In this document: positions 8,565 to 17,457 of the stretch, piece after piece
Layout of the letters: the number at the start of each line of letters is the position of its first letter
Position numbering within the stretch: position 1 is the stretch's first letter
Origin: Gracilimonas sp.
GTDB taxonomy: Bacteria; Bacteroidota; Rhodothermia; Balneolales; Balneolaceae
DNA length: 64,000 nt
Direction of reading: 5' to 3'
Assembly: GCF_040218225.1 (NCBI RefSeq)
Contig: NZ_JAVJQO010000008.1
Span: 620,001 to 684,000 of the forward strand
Notes under the pieces: model-generated
Seen by the model: the letters and a program-made list of their open reading frames with translations, nothing else
Told to the model about the DNA's origin: nothing
Database searches by the model: none
Translations under genes and position numbers: made by a program

Positions 8565-10196
8565 ATGATTAGTGAAGAAGTCAAAGAGGACTTGAGAGAG
8601 TTCCCTGGTAAGGCAAAAAATAGCAATCAGCAATTAGCTGGGTTGGAAACATATAGTGGAGCCTGGACAAAAACACAGGCTGCACATTTGGTAAGGCGAA
8701 CTCATCTTGGCTTAAAAATCAATAACCTTAACTATGCACGCAGTTTTAACAATGCCACTGACGCCGTCAATGCTTTAGTTGATAACGCGATCGCAACTCC
8801 CTTGCCCGATGACCCTCAGTGGTTTAGCAACAGTAATTCTGGTGATGTTCAGGATGTATACGATATTCAGTTTCGCTGGATGGATGCCATGTATAATGGC
8901 GGGCTTCGTGAACGCATGAAGCTATTTTGGAGCAATCACTTTGCCGTTTCTTACAGCAATATGAATGCCCTGCCTGAAAAAGCCAGCAACAGCTATGCCA
9001 GCCATATGTACAAGTATTGGAAGCTGCTTCACGAATACAGCTTTGGCAATTTCAAAGAGTTTGTATCGCAAATGAGCAAAAACTCAGCAATGGTTTATTA
9101 TCTGAATAATTACAATAACCGGGAAGGTCAGCCTAACGAAGATTTCGCCCGCGAACTGATGGAGCTTTTTACTCTAGGACCAAAGGACAAAAACGGTAAC
9201 GATAATTATTCAGAAAATGATGTAGCTGAGGTAGCACGAGCCGTAACAGGCTGGCGGGTAAACGATGCCACCCTCAGTGGGTATTTTGATGAAAGCCGCT
9301 TTGACAGTTCAAGCAAAACTATTTTTGGAGTAGCCAGTAATTATGATCTGGATAGTGTGATAGACCTGATCTTTTCGATGAAGGAGCAGGAAGTAGCTTA
9401 CTTCATATCCAGGAAGTTGTATGTGTTCTTTGTATCAGCCAAGCCCAACGAGGCAGTTATTTCTGAACTAGCTGATTATTGCATCGATCAGAATTTTGAA
9501 ATTGGTGAAGTACTCAAGAAACTTTTGAGCAGCGCTCATTTCTACGAAGAGAATTTTTATGGCTGCCGGATTAAAAGTCCAACCGAGATTTTTATCAGCT
9601 ATTTAAGAGAGCTGGAAATTACTCCAACCACTCAGCTGAAGGAATATATCCGACTGCGAATGCAAGGACTGAATGAAGAGTTACTACGCCCCGAAACGGT
9701 ATTTGGATGGGCTGGTTATAATCCCCCTTATTCTGATGGTACCCCTGGGCATTACTCATGGCTCAATACCAACCTGATGCCTTCAAGGTGGGATAACCTG
9801 ACTGATATTATTTATGGCTATGATAATTCGGGAAACCGATATGAGCCCATTCGTTTAGCAGAAAAAATATCGGATCCTTCAAATCCATTTGCTCTTGCTG
9901 AAGATCTGGCTGAGCATCTTTTGGCTCCGCCACTCAACACGGTTGGCGTCCGGAAAATTGACGAAGACTTTGCAGGTAATCCTGCTCTCCACCCCAGCAC
10001 CAACGTAGCCGGGTTTAATTCATTCCCTGAATACAAGATAAACCTTGCCAAAATCTTACTGGGAACAATACCCTGGTATGAGTTTACGGCTAACAGTGAC
10101 CAGGATGGTAATCTTTTCTATCAAGAGACCTTCTCCGAAGCAATCCGGCAGTATATCTCCTATTTGCAACAACTACCGGCTTACCAGCTCATTTAA
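8565..10196 (+). CDS. DUF1800 family protein
   Basis: A 543-residue protein of the DUF1800 family, function unknown. Recognisable parts are the N-terminal AAHLVRRTHLG segment, RERMKLFWSNHFAVS near residue 120, and NEDFARELMELFTLG near 190-205. No signal peptide is evident. In many bacteria a DUF1800 gene is followed by a DUF1501 gene, and here the next gene, 20 bases on, is DUF1501. This supports a shared and still undefined process, probably at the envelope. Confidence 0.9.
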   Translation: MISEEVKEDLREFPGKAKNSNQQLAGLETYSGAWTKTQAAHLVRRTHLGLKINNLNYARSFNNATDAVNALVDNAIATPLPDDPQWFSNSNSGDVQDVYDIQFRWMDAMYNGGLRERMKLFWSNHFAVSYSNMNALPEKASNSYASHMYKYWKLLHEYSFGNFKEFVSQMSKNSAMVYYLNNYNNREGQPNEDFARELMELFTLGPKDKNGNDNYSENDVAEVARAVTGWRVNDATLSGYFDESRFDSSSKTIFGVASNYDLDSVIDLIFSMKEQEVAYFISRKLYVFFVSAKPNEAVISELADYCIDQNFEIGEVLKKLLSSAHFYEENFYGCRIKSPTEIFISYLRELEITPTTQLKEYIRLRMQGLNEELLRPETVFGWAGYNPPYSDGTPGHYSWLNTNLMPSRWDNLTDIIYGYDNSGNRYEPIRLAEKISDPSNPFALAEDLAEHLLAPPLNTVGVRKIDEDFAGNPALHPSTNVAGFNSFPEYKINLAKILLGTIPWYEFTANSDQDGNLFYQETFSEAIRQYISYLQQLPAYQLI

Positions 10197-10216
10197 TCAA
10201 AAAAGCGTCAAGAAGC

Positions 10217-11863
10217 ATGTGTAAAAACGATCATCATAATCCAAAGTTATCCCACGACCGCAAAGGGGCAAGCCTTGAAGACAAGGAAGCCCACAAACAC
10301 GATCATGAGAACTGGAGCCGCCGTAGTTTTTTGAGTACGCTTGGTTTTGGAGCTATTGGTTCTTCCATGATTTTAGGGGGAATGCCAGTCAGTACCTTTG
10401 CACGATCAAAATTTTTCAACCGGCTTTCACGTGCCAATAACGACCGTGTACTGGTACTGATTCAGCTCAGTGGAGGTAATGACGGACTCAACACCATCAT
10501 CCCTGTTGAAAACGATATTTATTACCAAAAACGACCAACTATCGGTATCCGAAAGCAAGACTCTATTTTACTGAGTAATGAAATTGGGATGCACCCGGCC
10601 ATGAATAACCTCGAATCATTTTGGGGTGAAGGCAATATGGCGGTGATTAATAATGTTGGGTATTCTAATACTAACCGTTCTCACGCCCGGGCTACTGATA
10701 TCTGGACAACCGGCAGCGGCAGCAATGATGTCGAAAATACTGGCTGGGCCGGACGCTTCCTTGTTGAAGACAACCCTGACTTCATATTGAACCCACCTGA
10801 GTTTCCTCTTGGAGTTCGTATTGGCGGTTCTGCTACTCTTTTTCAAAGTGAATTTGGGAATTTAGGAGTCACTTTTGGAGGAGCCAGTCAGTTCACTCAA
10901 TTCCTGGAGCAGGGTGGTTTCTATGATGAAAACAATGTGCCACAAAATGACTTTGGTGATTCCCTGTCTTTTGCCCGGAAAATTGCCAATTCATCATTCA
11001 AATATCTTGAATCCATTCAGGAAGCCGCCGATAACGCCACGAATATAGGTGAATATCCAAATTCATCACTTGCACAAAGCCTGGCAGTAGTTGCCCGATT
11101 AATAAGAGGTGGTTTAAATACCAAGCTGTTCCTCGTTTCCAAAGGCGGGTTTGACACTCATAATAATCAGGGAGGGACCGAAGGCGGACATGCCAACTTA
11201 TTGGCCGACATTGCCAATTCTGTAAATGCTTTTTATGCAGACCTGAGCAGTGATAACCTTCATAACAAAGCTCTGACGATGACATTCTCCGAATTCGGCC
11301 GTACGCTCGATGAGAATTCCTCAAACGGAACTGATCATGGTTCTTCAGCCCCTGTAATGGTCTTTGGCCCGGTTAATGGTGGACTTTACGGCAACCACTC
11401 AGACTTAACAAACCTCGATAATTCTGGCGATCCGGTGTTTAGCACTGATTATCGATCTGTTTATACATCCATATTAGATGACTGGTTTGAATTAGGTGAC
11501 GAAGAAACCGACTCCGTGATTGATGGGAGCTTTGGTAAATTGGATTTTGTGGATTCAACGGTCACTACCCCTACCAGCAACACTAAGGGTAACGGCCCTT
11601 CTTCGTTCAAACTGGATCAGAATTACCCGAACCCCTTCAATCCAACAACTACCATATCGTTTTCACTGGCAAGCTCTGCTAATGTAAAACTTCGTGTTTA
11701 TGATATTAAGGGAAGCCTGATTCGAACGATAATAAACGAACGAAAATCGGCTGGTGAATACAGCATTCAGTTTAATGCGTCCAACCTGCCAAGTGGCACC
11801 TACCTGTACAAACTCGAAACTCCTACCGGTACTCAAACCAAAAAAATGACTTTAATCAAATGA
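10217..11863 (+). CDS. DUF1501 protein with Tat signal and T9SS type A sorting tail
   Basis: A 548-residue protein. A His/Lys-rich N-terminus of about 35 residues precedes a twin-arginine motif (SRRSFLSTLG) and hydrophobic segment ending near ARS. The body is a DUF1501 domain (alkaline-phosphatase-like superfamily), with VLIQLSGGNDGLNTIIP near residue 80 and a GGFDTHNNQGG motif near 310. The last 85 residues are a T9SS type A sorting domain (NYPNPFNPTTTISFSL ... SGTYLYKLET ... KKMTLIK). This implies Tat export across the inner membrane and T9SS transfer across the outer one. It overlaps the next gene by ATGA. Confidence 0.92.
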   Translation: MCKNDHHNPKLSHDRKGASLEDKEAHKHDHENWSRRSFLSTLGFGAIGSSMILGGMPVSTFARSKFFNRLSRANNDRVLVLIQLSGGNDGLNTIIPVENDIYYQKRPTIGIRKQDSILLSNEIGMHPAMNNLESFWGEGNMAVINNVGYSNTNRSHARATDIWTTGSGSNDVENTGWAGRFLVEDNPDFILNPPEFPLGVRIGGSATLFQSEFGNLGVTFGGASQFTQFLEQGGFYDENNVPQNDFGDSLSFARKIANSSFKYLESIQEAADNATNIGEYPNSSLAQSLAVVARLIRGGLNTKLFLVSKGGFDTHNNQGGTEGGHANLLADIANSVNAFYADLSSDNLHNKALTMTFSEFGRTLDENSSNGTDHGSSAPVMVFGPVNGGLYGNHSDLTNLDNSGDPVFSTDYRSVYTSILDDWFELGDEETDSVIDGSFGKLDFVDSTVTTPTSNTKGNGPSSFKLDQNYPNPFNPTTTISFSLASSANVKLRVYDIKGSLIRTIINERKSAGEYSIQFNASNLPSGTYLYKLETPTGTQTKKMTLIK

Positions 11864-12927
11864 CATACTCAGCAAAACAACAACTCAAGCCCAAAATACT
11901 TTCGCTGCTGCTTATCGCCCTTTTTGGCATTGTGCTGATGACCGGTTGTGACTTGGTGAATTCAGTAGCAGGAAATGATGACAAAAAAAATAATGACGCC
12001 AAAACTATTTATCCCGTCTTGCTTAATTCGAATTGGGGATTTATTTCCAATTCCGGCAATATAGTAATGGAGCCGCAGTTTGATTTAGCCAGAGACATGT
12101 CTGACGGTCTTGCTGCCGTACGTGAAGGCACTCTATGGGGATATGTGCAATCCAATCCGGCCCGACTTGTTATCGAAACCCAATTTACCAGTGCCGGGGA
12201 TTTTGAAGACGGTCTTGCTCCTGTTCAGCTTCCGGGGCAGGCTTATGGTTTTATTGATGAAACCGGCAATTTTGTAATTGAGGCTCAATTCGACTTTGCT
12301 CAACCTATTTCAGAAGGTAAAGCGGCTGTTCGTATAGATGGACTTTGGGGATATATCAACTCTGATGGCAGTACTCTTGTTGAACCTCGATATAGTGATG
12401 CACGACCTTTCTCTGACGGACTCGCTGCCGTCGAAACCTTTGATGGATGGATTTACATTGATGACAAAGGCAATGAAAGCATCAATCCAACTTTCCAAAT
12501 TTCCACAGCCGGGGAATTCGTTGATGGCCTTGCCCCTATCGAAACTACGGAAGGATGGGGATTCATCAATAAATCAGGAAGTCCTGAAATCACTCCTAAA
12601 TTTGAAGAAGCCGGGCGCTTTTCTCAAGGACTTGCCTGGTTCAGAGATGGAGACTATATCGGCTTCATCAATAAAAATGAAGAAATTGTTGTAGAACCAC
12701 AGTTTGCAGAAGTAAAGCCATTTTCTGAAAACATGGCAGCTATACGCCTTAGTAACGACTGGTTTTACCTGAGCAAAAATAGCAAGCTGATATCCATCAC
12801 TGAACCCTTTGATAATGCAGAAAGCTTCAACAACGGTATTGCCCGTGTTCAGCTTGGTGACGATGACAATATCCGGTATGGTTATATCGACAAAAAAGGC
12901 GAATTCATTTGGTACCCAACCCGATAA
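11860..12927 (+). CDS. WG-repeat lipoprotein (copy 1)
   Basis: A 355-residue lipoprotein (lipobox MTGC near residue 30, then DLVNSVAGND). The mature part is made of about seven WG beta-repeats with the pattern 'WGFIN..G..vi.PqFd.A..FsdGlA.V'. WG repeats are a ligand- or partner-binding beta module without a fixed enzymatic role. Its start codon overlaps the DUF1501 stop (ATGA), so translation is coupled to that gene. The next gene is a paralogue. Confidence 0.88.
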   Translation: MTYSAKQQLKPKILSLLLIALFGIVLMTGCDLVNSVAGNDDKKNNDAKTIYPVLLNSNWGFISNSGNIVMEPQFDLARDMSDGLAAVREGTLWGYVQSNPARLVIETQFTSAGDFEDGLAPVQLPGQAYGFIDETGNFVIEAQFDFAQPISEGKAAVRIDGLWGYINSDGSTLVEPRYSDARPFSDGLAAVETFDGWIYIDDKGNESINPTFQISTAGEFVDGLAPIETTEGWGFINKSGSPEITPKFEEAGRFSQGLAWFRDGDYIGFINKNEEIVVEPQFAEVKPFSENMAAIRLSNDWFYLSKNSKLISITEPFDNAESFNNGIARVQLGDDDNIRYGYIDKKGEFIWYPTR

Positions 12928-12939
12928 ATCAAGAAAATT

Positions 12940-13983
12940 ATGAAACGTTTATTACTACTGTTCACTTTTGTACTTCTTTTTGCATCCTGCGATCTGGTAA
13001 ATTCCCTATCTGGAAATGATGAAGATAATGCAGTGAAATTATATCCCATTTTAGTTGATGGTGACTGGGGATATATCAACCAGCAGGGAGAAATCATCCT
13101 TGAACCTCAGTTTCAAAACGCGGATGATTTCCATGATGGCCTAGCTGCTGTACGCGAATCATGGGGATGGAAATACATAAATTCCAAAGGGGAAATTAAA
13201 ATCGAAGGCAACTTCAATAACATACGCAGATTTTCAGGAGGAAAAGCTGCTGTTCAATTCGATGGCCGGTGGGGATACATCAATCAATCCGGCAATTTTG
13301 TAATTAACCCAAAATTCAGAAATGCTTCCCGTTTTTCTGATGGCCGGGCTTTTGTACGAAGCATAGACTACTCAAACTACTTCTATATCGATGAAAGCGG
13401 AAATCGAATTGAATCGGTAGACCTTCCGGATAACATGGATTATGTGGAACAAAACGAATTTCGTGATGGCCGGGCTATGGTTCGTGATGATGATTTATAC
13501 GGATATATTGACAAATCTGGTAATACTATTGTGGAGTTTAAGTATGCCGAAGCCCGCCCTTTTTCCAATCAGTTGGCCGCAGTGAGAATAAGCAACCGTT
13601 GGGGGTTTATCGGTAATAATGGTAACGTGTCCATTTCTCCTCAATTTATTAGTGTGGGTGATTTTGGAAATGGACTTGCTCCTGCCCGTTCAAGCTCCAA
13701 CGCATTTGGGTATATCAATAAATCCGGAGAGTTTGTGATCAGCGAACAATTTCAAGAGGCTGGTACTTTTGCCGAAGAACGTGCTCCGGTTATGGTAAAT
13801 AATAAATGGACATTCATCGATAAATCAGGTAACCAAATTACCACTCCAAAGTTTGATGAAGTAGAACCCTTTTATAATGGATTGGCAAGAGTTACCATCT
13901 ACGTTCCTGTAGAAGATGAAATCGAAGAAAATTACGGTTATATCAATAAATCAGGTGATTATGTCTGGTTTCCAACCCGATAA
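12940..13983 (+). CDS. WG-repeat lipoprotein (copy 2)
   Basis: A 347-residue paralogue of the preceding gene, 12 bases downstream. It has the same layout: signal peptide, lipobox FASC, a DLVNSLSGND linker, then about seven WG repeats. The C-termini also match (YGYINKSGDYVWFPTR here, YGYIDKKGEFIWYPTR in copy 1). It arose by tandem duplication and has since diverged. It is probably the last gene of the DUF1800-DUF1501-WG-WG operon. Confidence 0.88.
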   Translation: MKRLLLLFTFVLLFASCDLVNSLSGNDEDNAVKLYPILVDGDWGYINQQGEIILEPQFQNADDFHDGLAAVRESWGWKYINSKGEIKIEGNFNNIRRFSGGKAAVQFDGRWGYINQSGNFVINPKFRNASRFSDGRAFVRSIDYSNYFYIDESGNRIESVDLPDNMDYVEQNEFRDGRAMVRDDDLYGYIDKSGNTIVEFKYAEARPFSNQLAAVRISNRWGFIGNNGNVSISPQFISVGDFGNGLAPARSSSNAFGYINKSGEFVISEQFQEAGTFAEERAPVMVNNKWTFIDKSGNQITTPKFDEVEPFYNGLARVTIYVPVEDEIEENYGYINKSGDYVWFPTR

Positions 13984-14045
13984 ACTTCACTCTATTTTGT
14001 AACAATTCAGGCTTTGTGAACTCCTGTAATAAAAACAAGATAGCT

Positions 14046-14171
14046 ATGATTTCTGAACAAATTATATCTGACTACTCTGAACAGGAAAGTTATTATTCCG
14101 AAAAAATAATGCGGGCTAAAATAGCACTGCTATTTATCTCGGTCGCTGCGTTGATATTCTTCTCTTTCTAA
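14046..14171 (+). CDS. Possible 41-residue single-span membrane peptide
   Basis: A short frame beginning MISEQIISDYSEQESYYSEK and ending in one hydrophobic segment (IALLFISVAALIFFSF). Acidic N-terminus, positive residues before the helix and an abrupt stop fit a small C-tail-anchored membrane protein. No clear ribosome binding site is visible and no family is recognised, so the call is tentative. Confidence 0.35.
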   Translation: MISEQIISDYSEQESYYSEKIMRAKIALLFISVAALIFFSF

Positions 14172-14241
14172 ATCAATTTTTTGGTTTTGGGAATTAGGTT
14201 TTCCTATCTGGTGTTGAGCACATCAAATAAGAAACTTCAAA

Positions 14242-14718
14242 ATGAAAATTCCCTTCTGGGCCAAAATTATATTTGGCATCCTGATTTGTAATGCTGTTGG
14301 ACTAGCTGCAAGCACCGTTACCCTGCCAGCTATAAGCTCTTGGTATACAGACTTAAATAAGCCTTTCTTCAATCCTCCAAACTGGCTATTTGGACCTGTT
14401 TGGACGGTTCTTTATATCCTTATGGGTATTGCCATGGCGGGAATCTGGCAAGTTGGGTTTTCAAATCCAAAAATAAAACCTGCCCTTACTTTCTTTGGAC
14501 TGCAGCTGTTTCTGAATGGATTGTGGTCTTTTCTTTTTTTTGGTTTAAAATCTCCGCTTATTGCTTTCATCGAGATAAACCTATTACTTGTCCTGATCAT
14601 TGTTACCTTTAAAAAATTCAGAGAAATTAAAACATGGACGGGTTGGCTACTGGCACCTTATATTCTTTGGGTTTCATTTGCTGCAATTCTCAATCTGGCT
14701 ATTGTTGCACTTAACTAA
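14242..14718 (+). CDS. tspO: TspO/MBR family membrane protein
   Basis: A 158-residue protein with five hydrophobic helices. Family motifs are WYTDLNKPFFNPPNWLFGPVW (residues 33-53) and the following LYILMGIAMAGIW. TspO proteins bind tetrapyrroles and are linked to porphyrin handling and oxidative-stress signalling in the envelope. The DUF427 gene follows after 15 bases, so co-transcription is likely. Confidence 0.93.
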   Translation: MKIPFWAKIIFGILICNAVGLAASTVTLPAISSWYTDLNKPFFNPPNWLFGPVWTVLYILMGIAMAGIWQVGFSNPKIKPALTFFGLQLFLNGLWSFLFFGLKSPLIAFIEINLLLVLIIVTFKKFREIKTWTGWLLAPYILWVSFAAILNLAIVALN

Positions 14719-14733
14719 CTCTATTATAATTCA

Positions 14734-15288
14734 ATGACAGATCTTCCAAGCTGGGCTAAATCGGGGCAATCACAGTGGGAGTATTATGGGCAAAAGCGTC
14801 CTAAATTCGCCCATAAACCCAAAGAAGGACAGGAATCGGTATGGGATTACCCCCGCCCCCCAAAAATTGTCACGGATTCAAGAGAAGTGCTGGTTATTTT
14901 CGCTGATAAGATTATTGCCAGAAGCACGAAGGCGTTCAGGATATTGGAAACAGCAAGTCCCCCTACTTTTTACATCCCCCCGACCGATATAAACTCAAAG
15001 TATCTGAGCAAAGCTAAAGGGGAATCTAAGTGCGAATGGAAAGGTGAGGCTATTTATTGGGATGTCATTGTCGAGGATAAAAAAGCACCCCGGGCTGCCT
15101 GGTCTTACCCAAAACCTTTTAGTGATTACTACAAAATTAAAAGTCACATAGCTTTCTACCCCTCTAAAGTTCATTGCTATGTAAACGGTGAACATGTGAA
15201 GCCCCAGCCGGGTGGTTTCTACGGCGGCTGGATAACTAAAGAAATTGTAGGACCTGTAAAAGGCGAATCAGAAGAGACCTATTTGTAA
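14734..15288 (+). CDS. DUF427 domain protein
   Basis: A 184-residue cytoplasmic protein. The DUF427 core runs from about residue 45 (VTDSREVLVIFADKIIARST) to 160, with the typical FYIPPTDIN and WSYPKPF segments. The N-terminal 40 residues are a Trp/Pro-rich extension (PSWAKSGQSQWEYYGQKRP). DUF427 has a small beta-tent fold and no settled function. It follows tspO closely. Confidence 0.88.
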   Translation: MTDLPSWAKSGQSQWEYYGQKRPKFAHKPKEGQESVWDYPRPPKIVTDSREVLVIFADKIIARSTKAFRILETASPPTFYIPPTDINSKYLSKAKGESKCEWKGEAIYWDVIVEDKKAPRAAWSYPKPFSDYYKIKSHIAFYPSKVHCYVNGEHVKPQPGGFYGGWITKEIVGPVKGESEETYL

Positions 15289-15359
15289 AGTCTTTTCAAA
15301 TGTTTTCAGAACTGGTCTGAACCGAGTATTTTCTGCCATCCATTAAATCAATTACTACC

Positions 15360-17402
15360 ATGATTAAACGATCTCCAATTCTAGCTATTCTGTTTCTTTC
15401 ATTGCTGAGTATCTCAGTTTCTGCCCAGGTAGATGAATCCTATTTCGACTATATGGATTTATTTGACCTTCAAATGGTCAGCAGTCCTGAAATCTCTCCT
15501 GATGGAAATACCATCATTTATGAACGCCACCAATTTAACGTAATGACCGACCGGCGTTTTGTAAACCTGTGGAGTATCTCCTTTTCGGGGAATAACCACC
15601 GCCCGCTAACATCTGGTACCGATTATTATGGAAATGTAAGCTGGTCGCCCAGCGGAGATCGAATTACCTATACTTCCAGTAACGAAGGCTCGAACCAGAT
15701 TTTTGTACGCTGGATGAGCTCAGGTGAAACCGCCTCCATCACGAACCTAACTGAAAGCCCGGGAAACCTGAGTTGGTCTCCCGATGGCAGCAAGATTCTT
15801 TTCTCGAAATTTGTTCCGGGTTCATCATCCCCCCGAATAGCAGATCTACCCTCTCCTCCTGCAGGTGCTAAGTGGGAGCAATCTGCAAAAGTGATAGACA
15901 AAGCTGTCTATCGTCGTGATGGTGGAGGCTATGTAGATGAAGGCTATACTCACCTTTATGTGATCCCTTCGGAAGGTGGTGCTCCAAGAAAACTAACATC
16001 CGGTGATTATGATCATGGCAGTCCAAGTTGGGCCCCTGATGGCAAACACATCATCTACACAGCCGATAAGAGTGAAGATGCCGATATGGATCCCAATAAT
16101 GAGCAAATCTATTTATTGAATATAGAGACCGGTGAGGAAACACAAATCACAGATAAAAGAGGCCCACACAATAATCCTAAAATATCACCGGATGGTAAAT
16201 TAATTGCCTATACAGGTTATGAAGATCAATTTCTGGGATACCAGCAGAGTGAATTATATATCATGAATATGAATGGCTCAAACCTGAGAAATATCTCAGA
16301 AGACTTTGATCAGGATATCTCATCTATTACCTGGGCTAACGACAGTAAGTCTTTGTTCTTCCGGTATGATGAAGAAGGAAACAGCAAAGTGGGAAATATC
16401 AAACTTAATGGAGATGTTACTTCGATAGCCCAAAACCTGGGAAGCCCATCTTCAGGAAGGCCTTATGGTGGGGGTAGCTATTCTGTGGCTAAAAATGGAC
16501 GGTTTGCCTTTTCAGAGGTTTCGACTTCACACCCTACAGAGTTGGCAGCGGGACATTTTCCGACTAAAATGGCAAACAAAACTCTCACTAATCTCAATGG
16601 TGAATTTTTCAAGTCTACCAAAGTGGGTAATGTAGAAGAATTTTGGGTGGAATCTTCCGTGGACGATTTCCGGGTTCAGGGCTGGATCATTACTCCTCCC
16701 GATTTTGACCCAAATAAAAAATACCCGCTGATATTAGAAATTCATGGCGGACCCTATACCAACTATGGCTCCCGGTTCACACCAGAACTTCAGTTTATGG
16801 CCAGCCGCGGATATGTAGTCGTTTACACGAACCCTCGTGGCAGTACAAGTTATGGTGCAGAATTTGCCTCTTATATCAATCACAACTATCCAAGTGAAGA
16901 TCACAATGACCTAATGGATGCCGTGGATTATGTTGTTGATCAGGGTTACATCGATGAAGATAATTTATTCATTACCGGAGGAAGCGGTGGCGGAGTATTA
17001 AGTTCATGGGCCATTGGAAAAACTGATCGCTTTAAAGCAGCAGTAGTAGCCAAACCAGTCATCAACTGGTACAGCTTTGTCTTAACTGCTGATGGCTCTC
17101 CTTTCTACAGCAAATATTGGTTCACCAAGAAGCCCTGGGAAGATCCGGAACAATACCTGGAACGATCTCCTATTTCGTTAGTTGGTAATGTTACAACTCC
17201 TACCATGCTTCTGACCGGAGAGCAGGATTACCGGACCCCTATGAGTGAAACTGAACAGTATTATGCAGCACTCAAATTACAAGGTGTGGATGCTGCTATG
17301 GTTCGCATACAAGGCTCTGGGCACGGTATTGCAGCCAAACCAAGCAATCTATTCCGAAAAGTAGCATATATCATTGGCTGGTTCGATAAGTATAAAAAAT
17401 AG
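15360..17402 (+). CDS. S9 family serine peptidase (prolyl oligopeptidase type), secreted
   Basis: A 680-residue protein with a Sec signal peptide (ends VSAQ). Residues about 25-400 form a beta-propeller with repeated 'SPDG..I.Y' blades (for example SPDGNTIIYERH and APDGKHIIYTAD). The C-terminal alpha/beta-hydrolase domain has the nucleophile serine in TGGSGGG (near 543), Asp in GEQDYRTP (near 622) and His in GSGHGI (near 654). It probably trims oligopeptides in the periplasm, as DPP-like or acylaminoacyl peptidases do. Confidence 0.93.
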   Translation: MIKRSPILAILFLSLLSISVSAQVDESYFDYMDLFDLQMVSSPEISPDGNTIIYERHQFNVMTDRRFVNLWSISFSGNNHRPLTSGTDYYGNVSWSPSGDRITYTSSNEGSNQIFVRWMSSGETASITNLTESPGNLSWSPDGSKILFSKFVPGSSSPRIADLPSPPAGAKWEQSAKVIDKAVYRRDGGGYVDEGYTHLYVIPSEGGAPRKLTSGDYDHGSPSWAPDGKHIIYTADKSEDADMDPNNEQIYLLNIETGEETQITDKRGPHNNPKISPDGKLIAYTGYEDQFLGYQQSELYIMNMNGSNLRNISEDFDQDISSITWANDSKSLFFRYDEEGNSKVGNIKLNGDVTSIAQNLGSPSSGRPYGGGSYSVAKNGRFAFSEVSTSHPTELAAGHFPTKMANKTLTNLNGEFFKSTKVGNVEEFWVESSVDDFRVQGWIITPPDFDPNKKYPLILEIHGGPYTNYGSRFTPELQFMASRGYVVVYTNPRGSTSYGAEFASYINHNYPSEDHNDLMDAVDYVVDQGYIDEDNLFITGGSGGGVLSSWAIGKTDRFKAAVVAKPVINWYSFVLTADGSPFYSKYWFTKKPWEDPEQYLERSPISLVGNVTTPTMLLTGEQDYRTPMSETEQYYAALKLQGVDAAMVRIQGSGHGIAAKPSNLFRKVAYIIGWFDKYKK

Positions 17403-17457
17403 TATTCAGCCGTCAGCTTTCATTAATTAAAAACATACGCATTAAGTTTACTTAAAG

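Noticed and set aside
12338-12694. A 118-codon overlapping plus-strand frame in the first WG gene
   Set aside because: It is the shifted frame of WG repeats, with no independent start signal or family.
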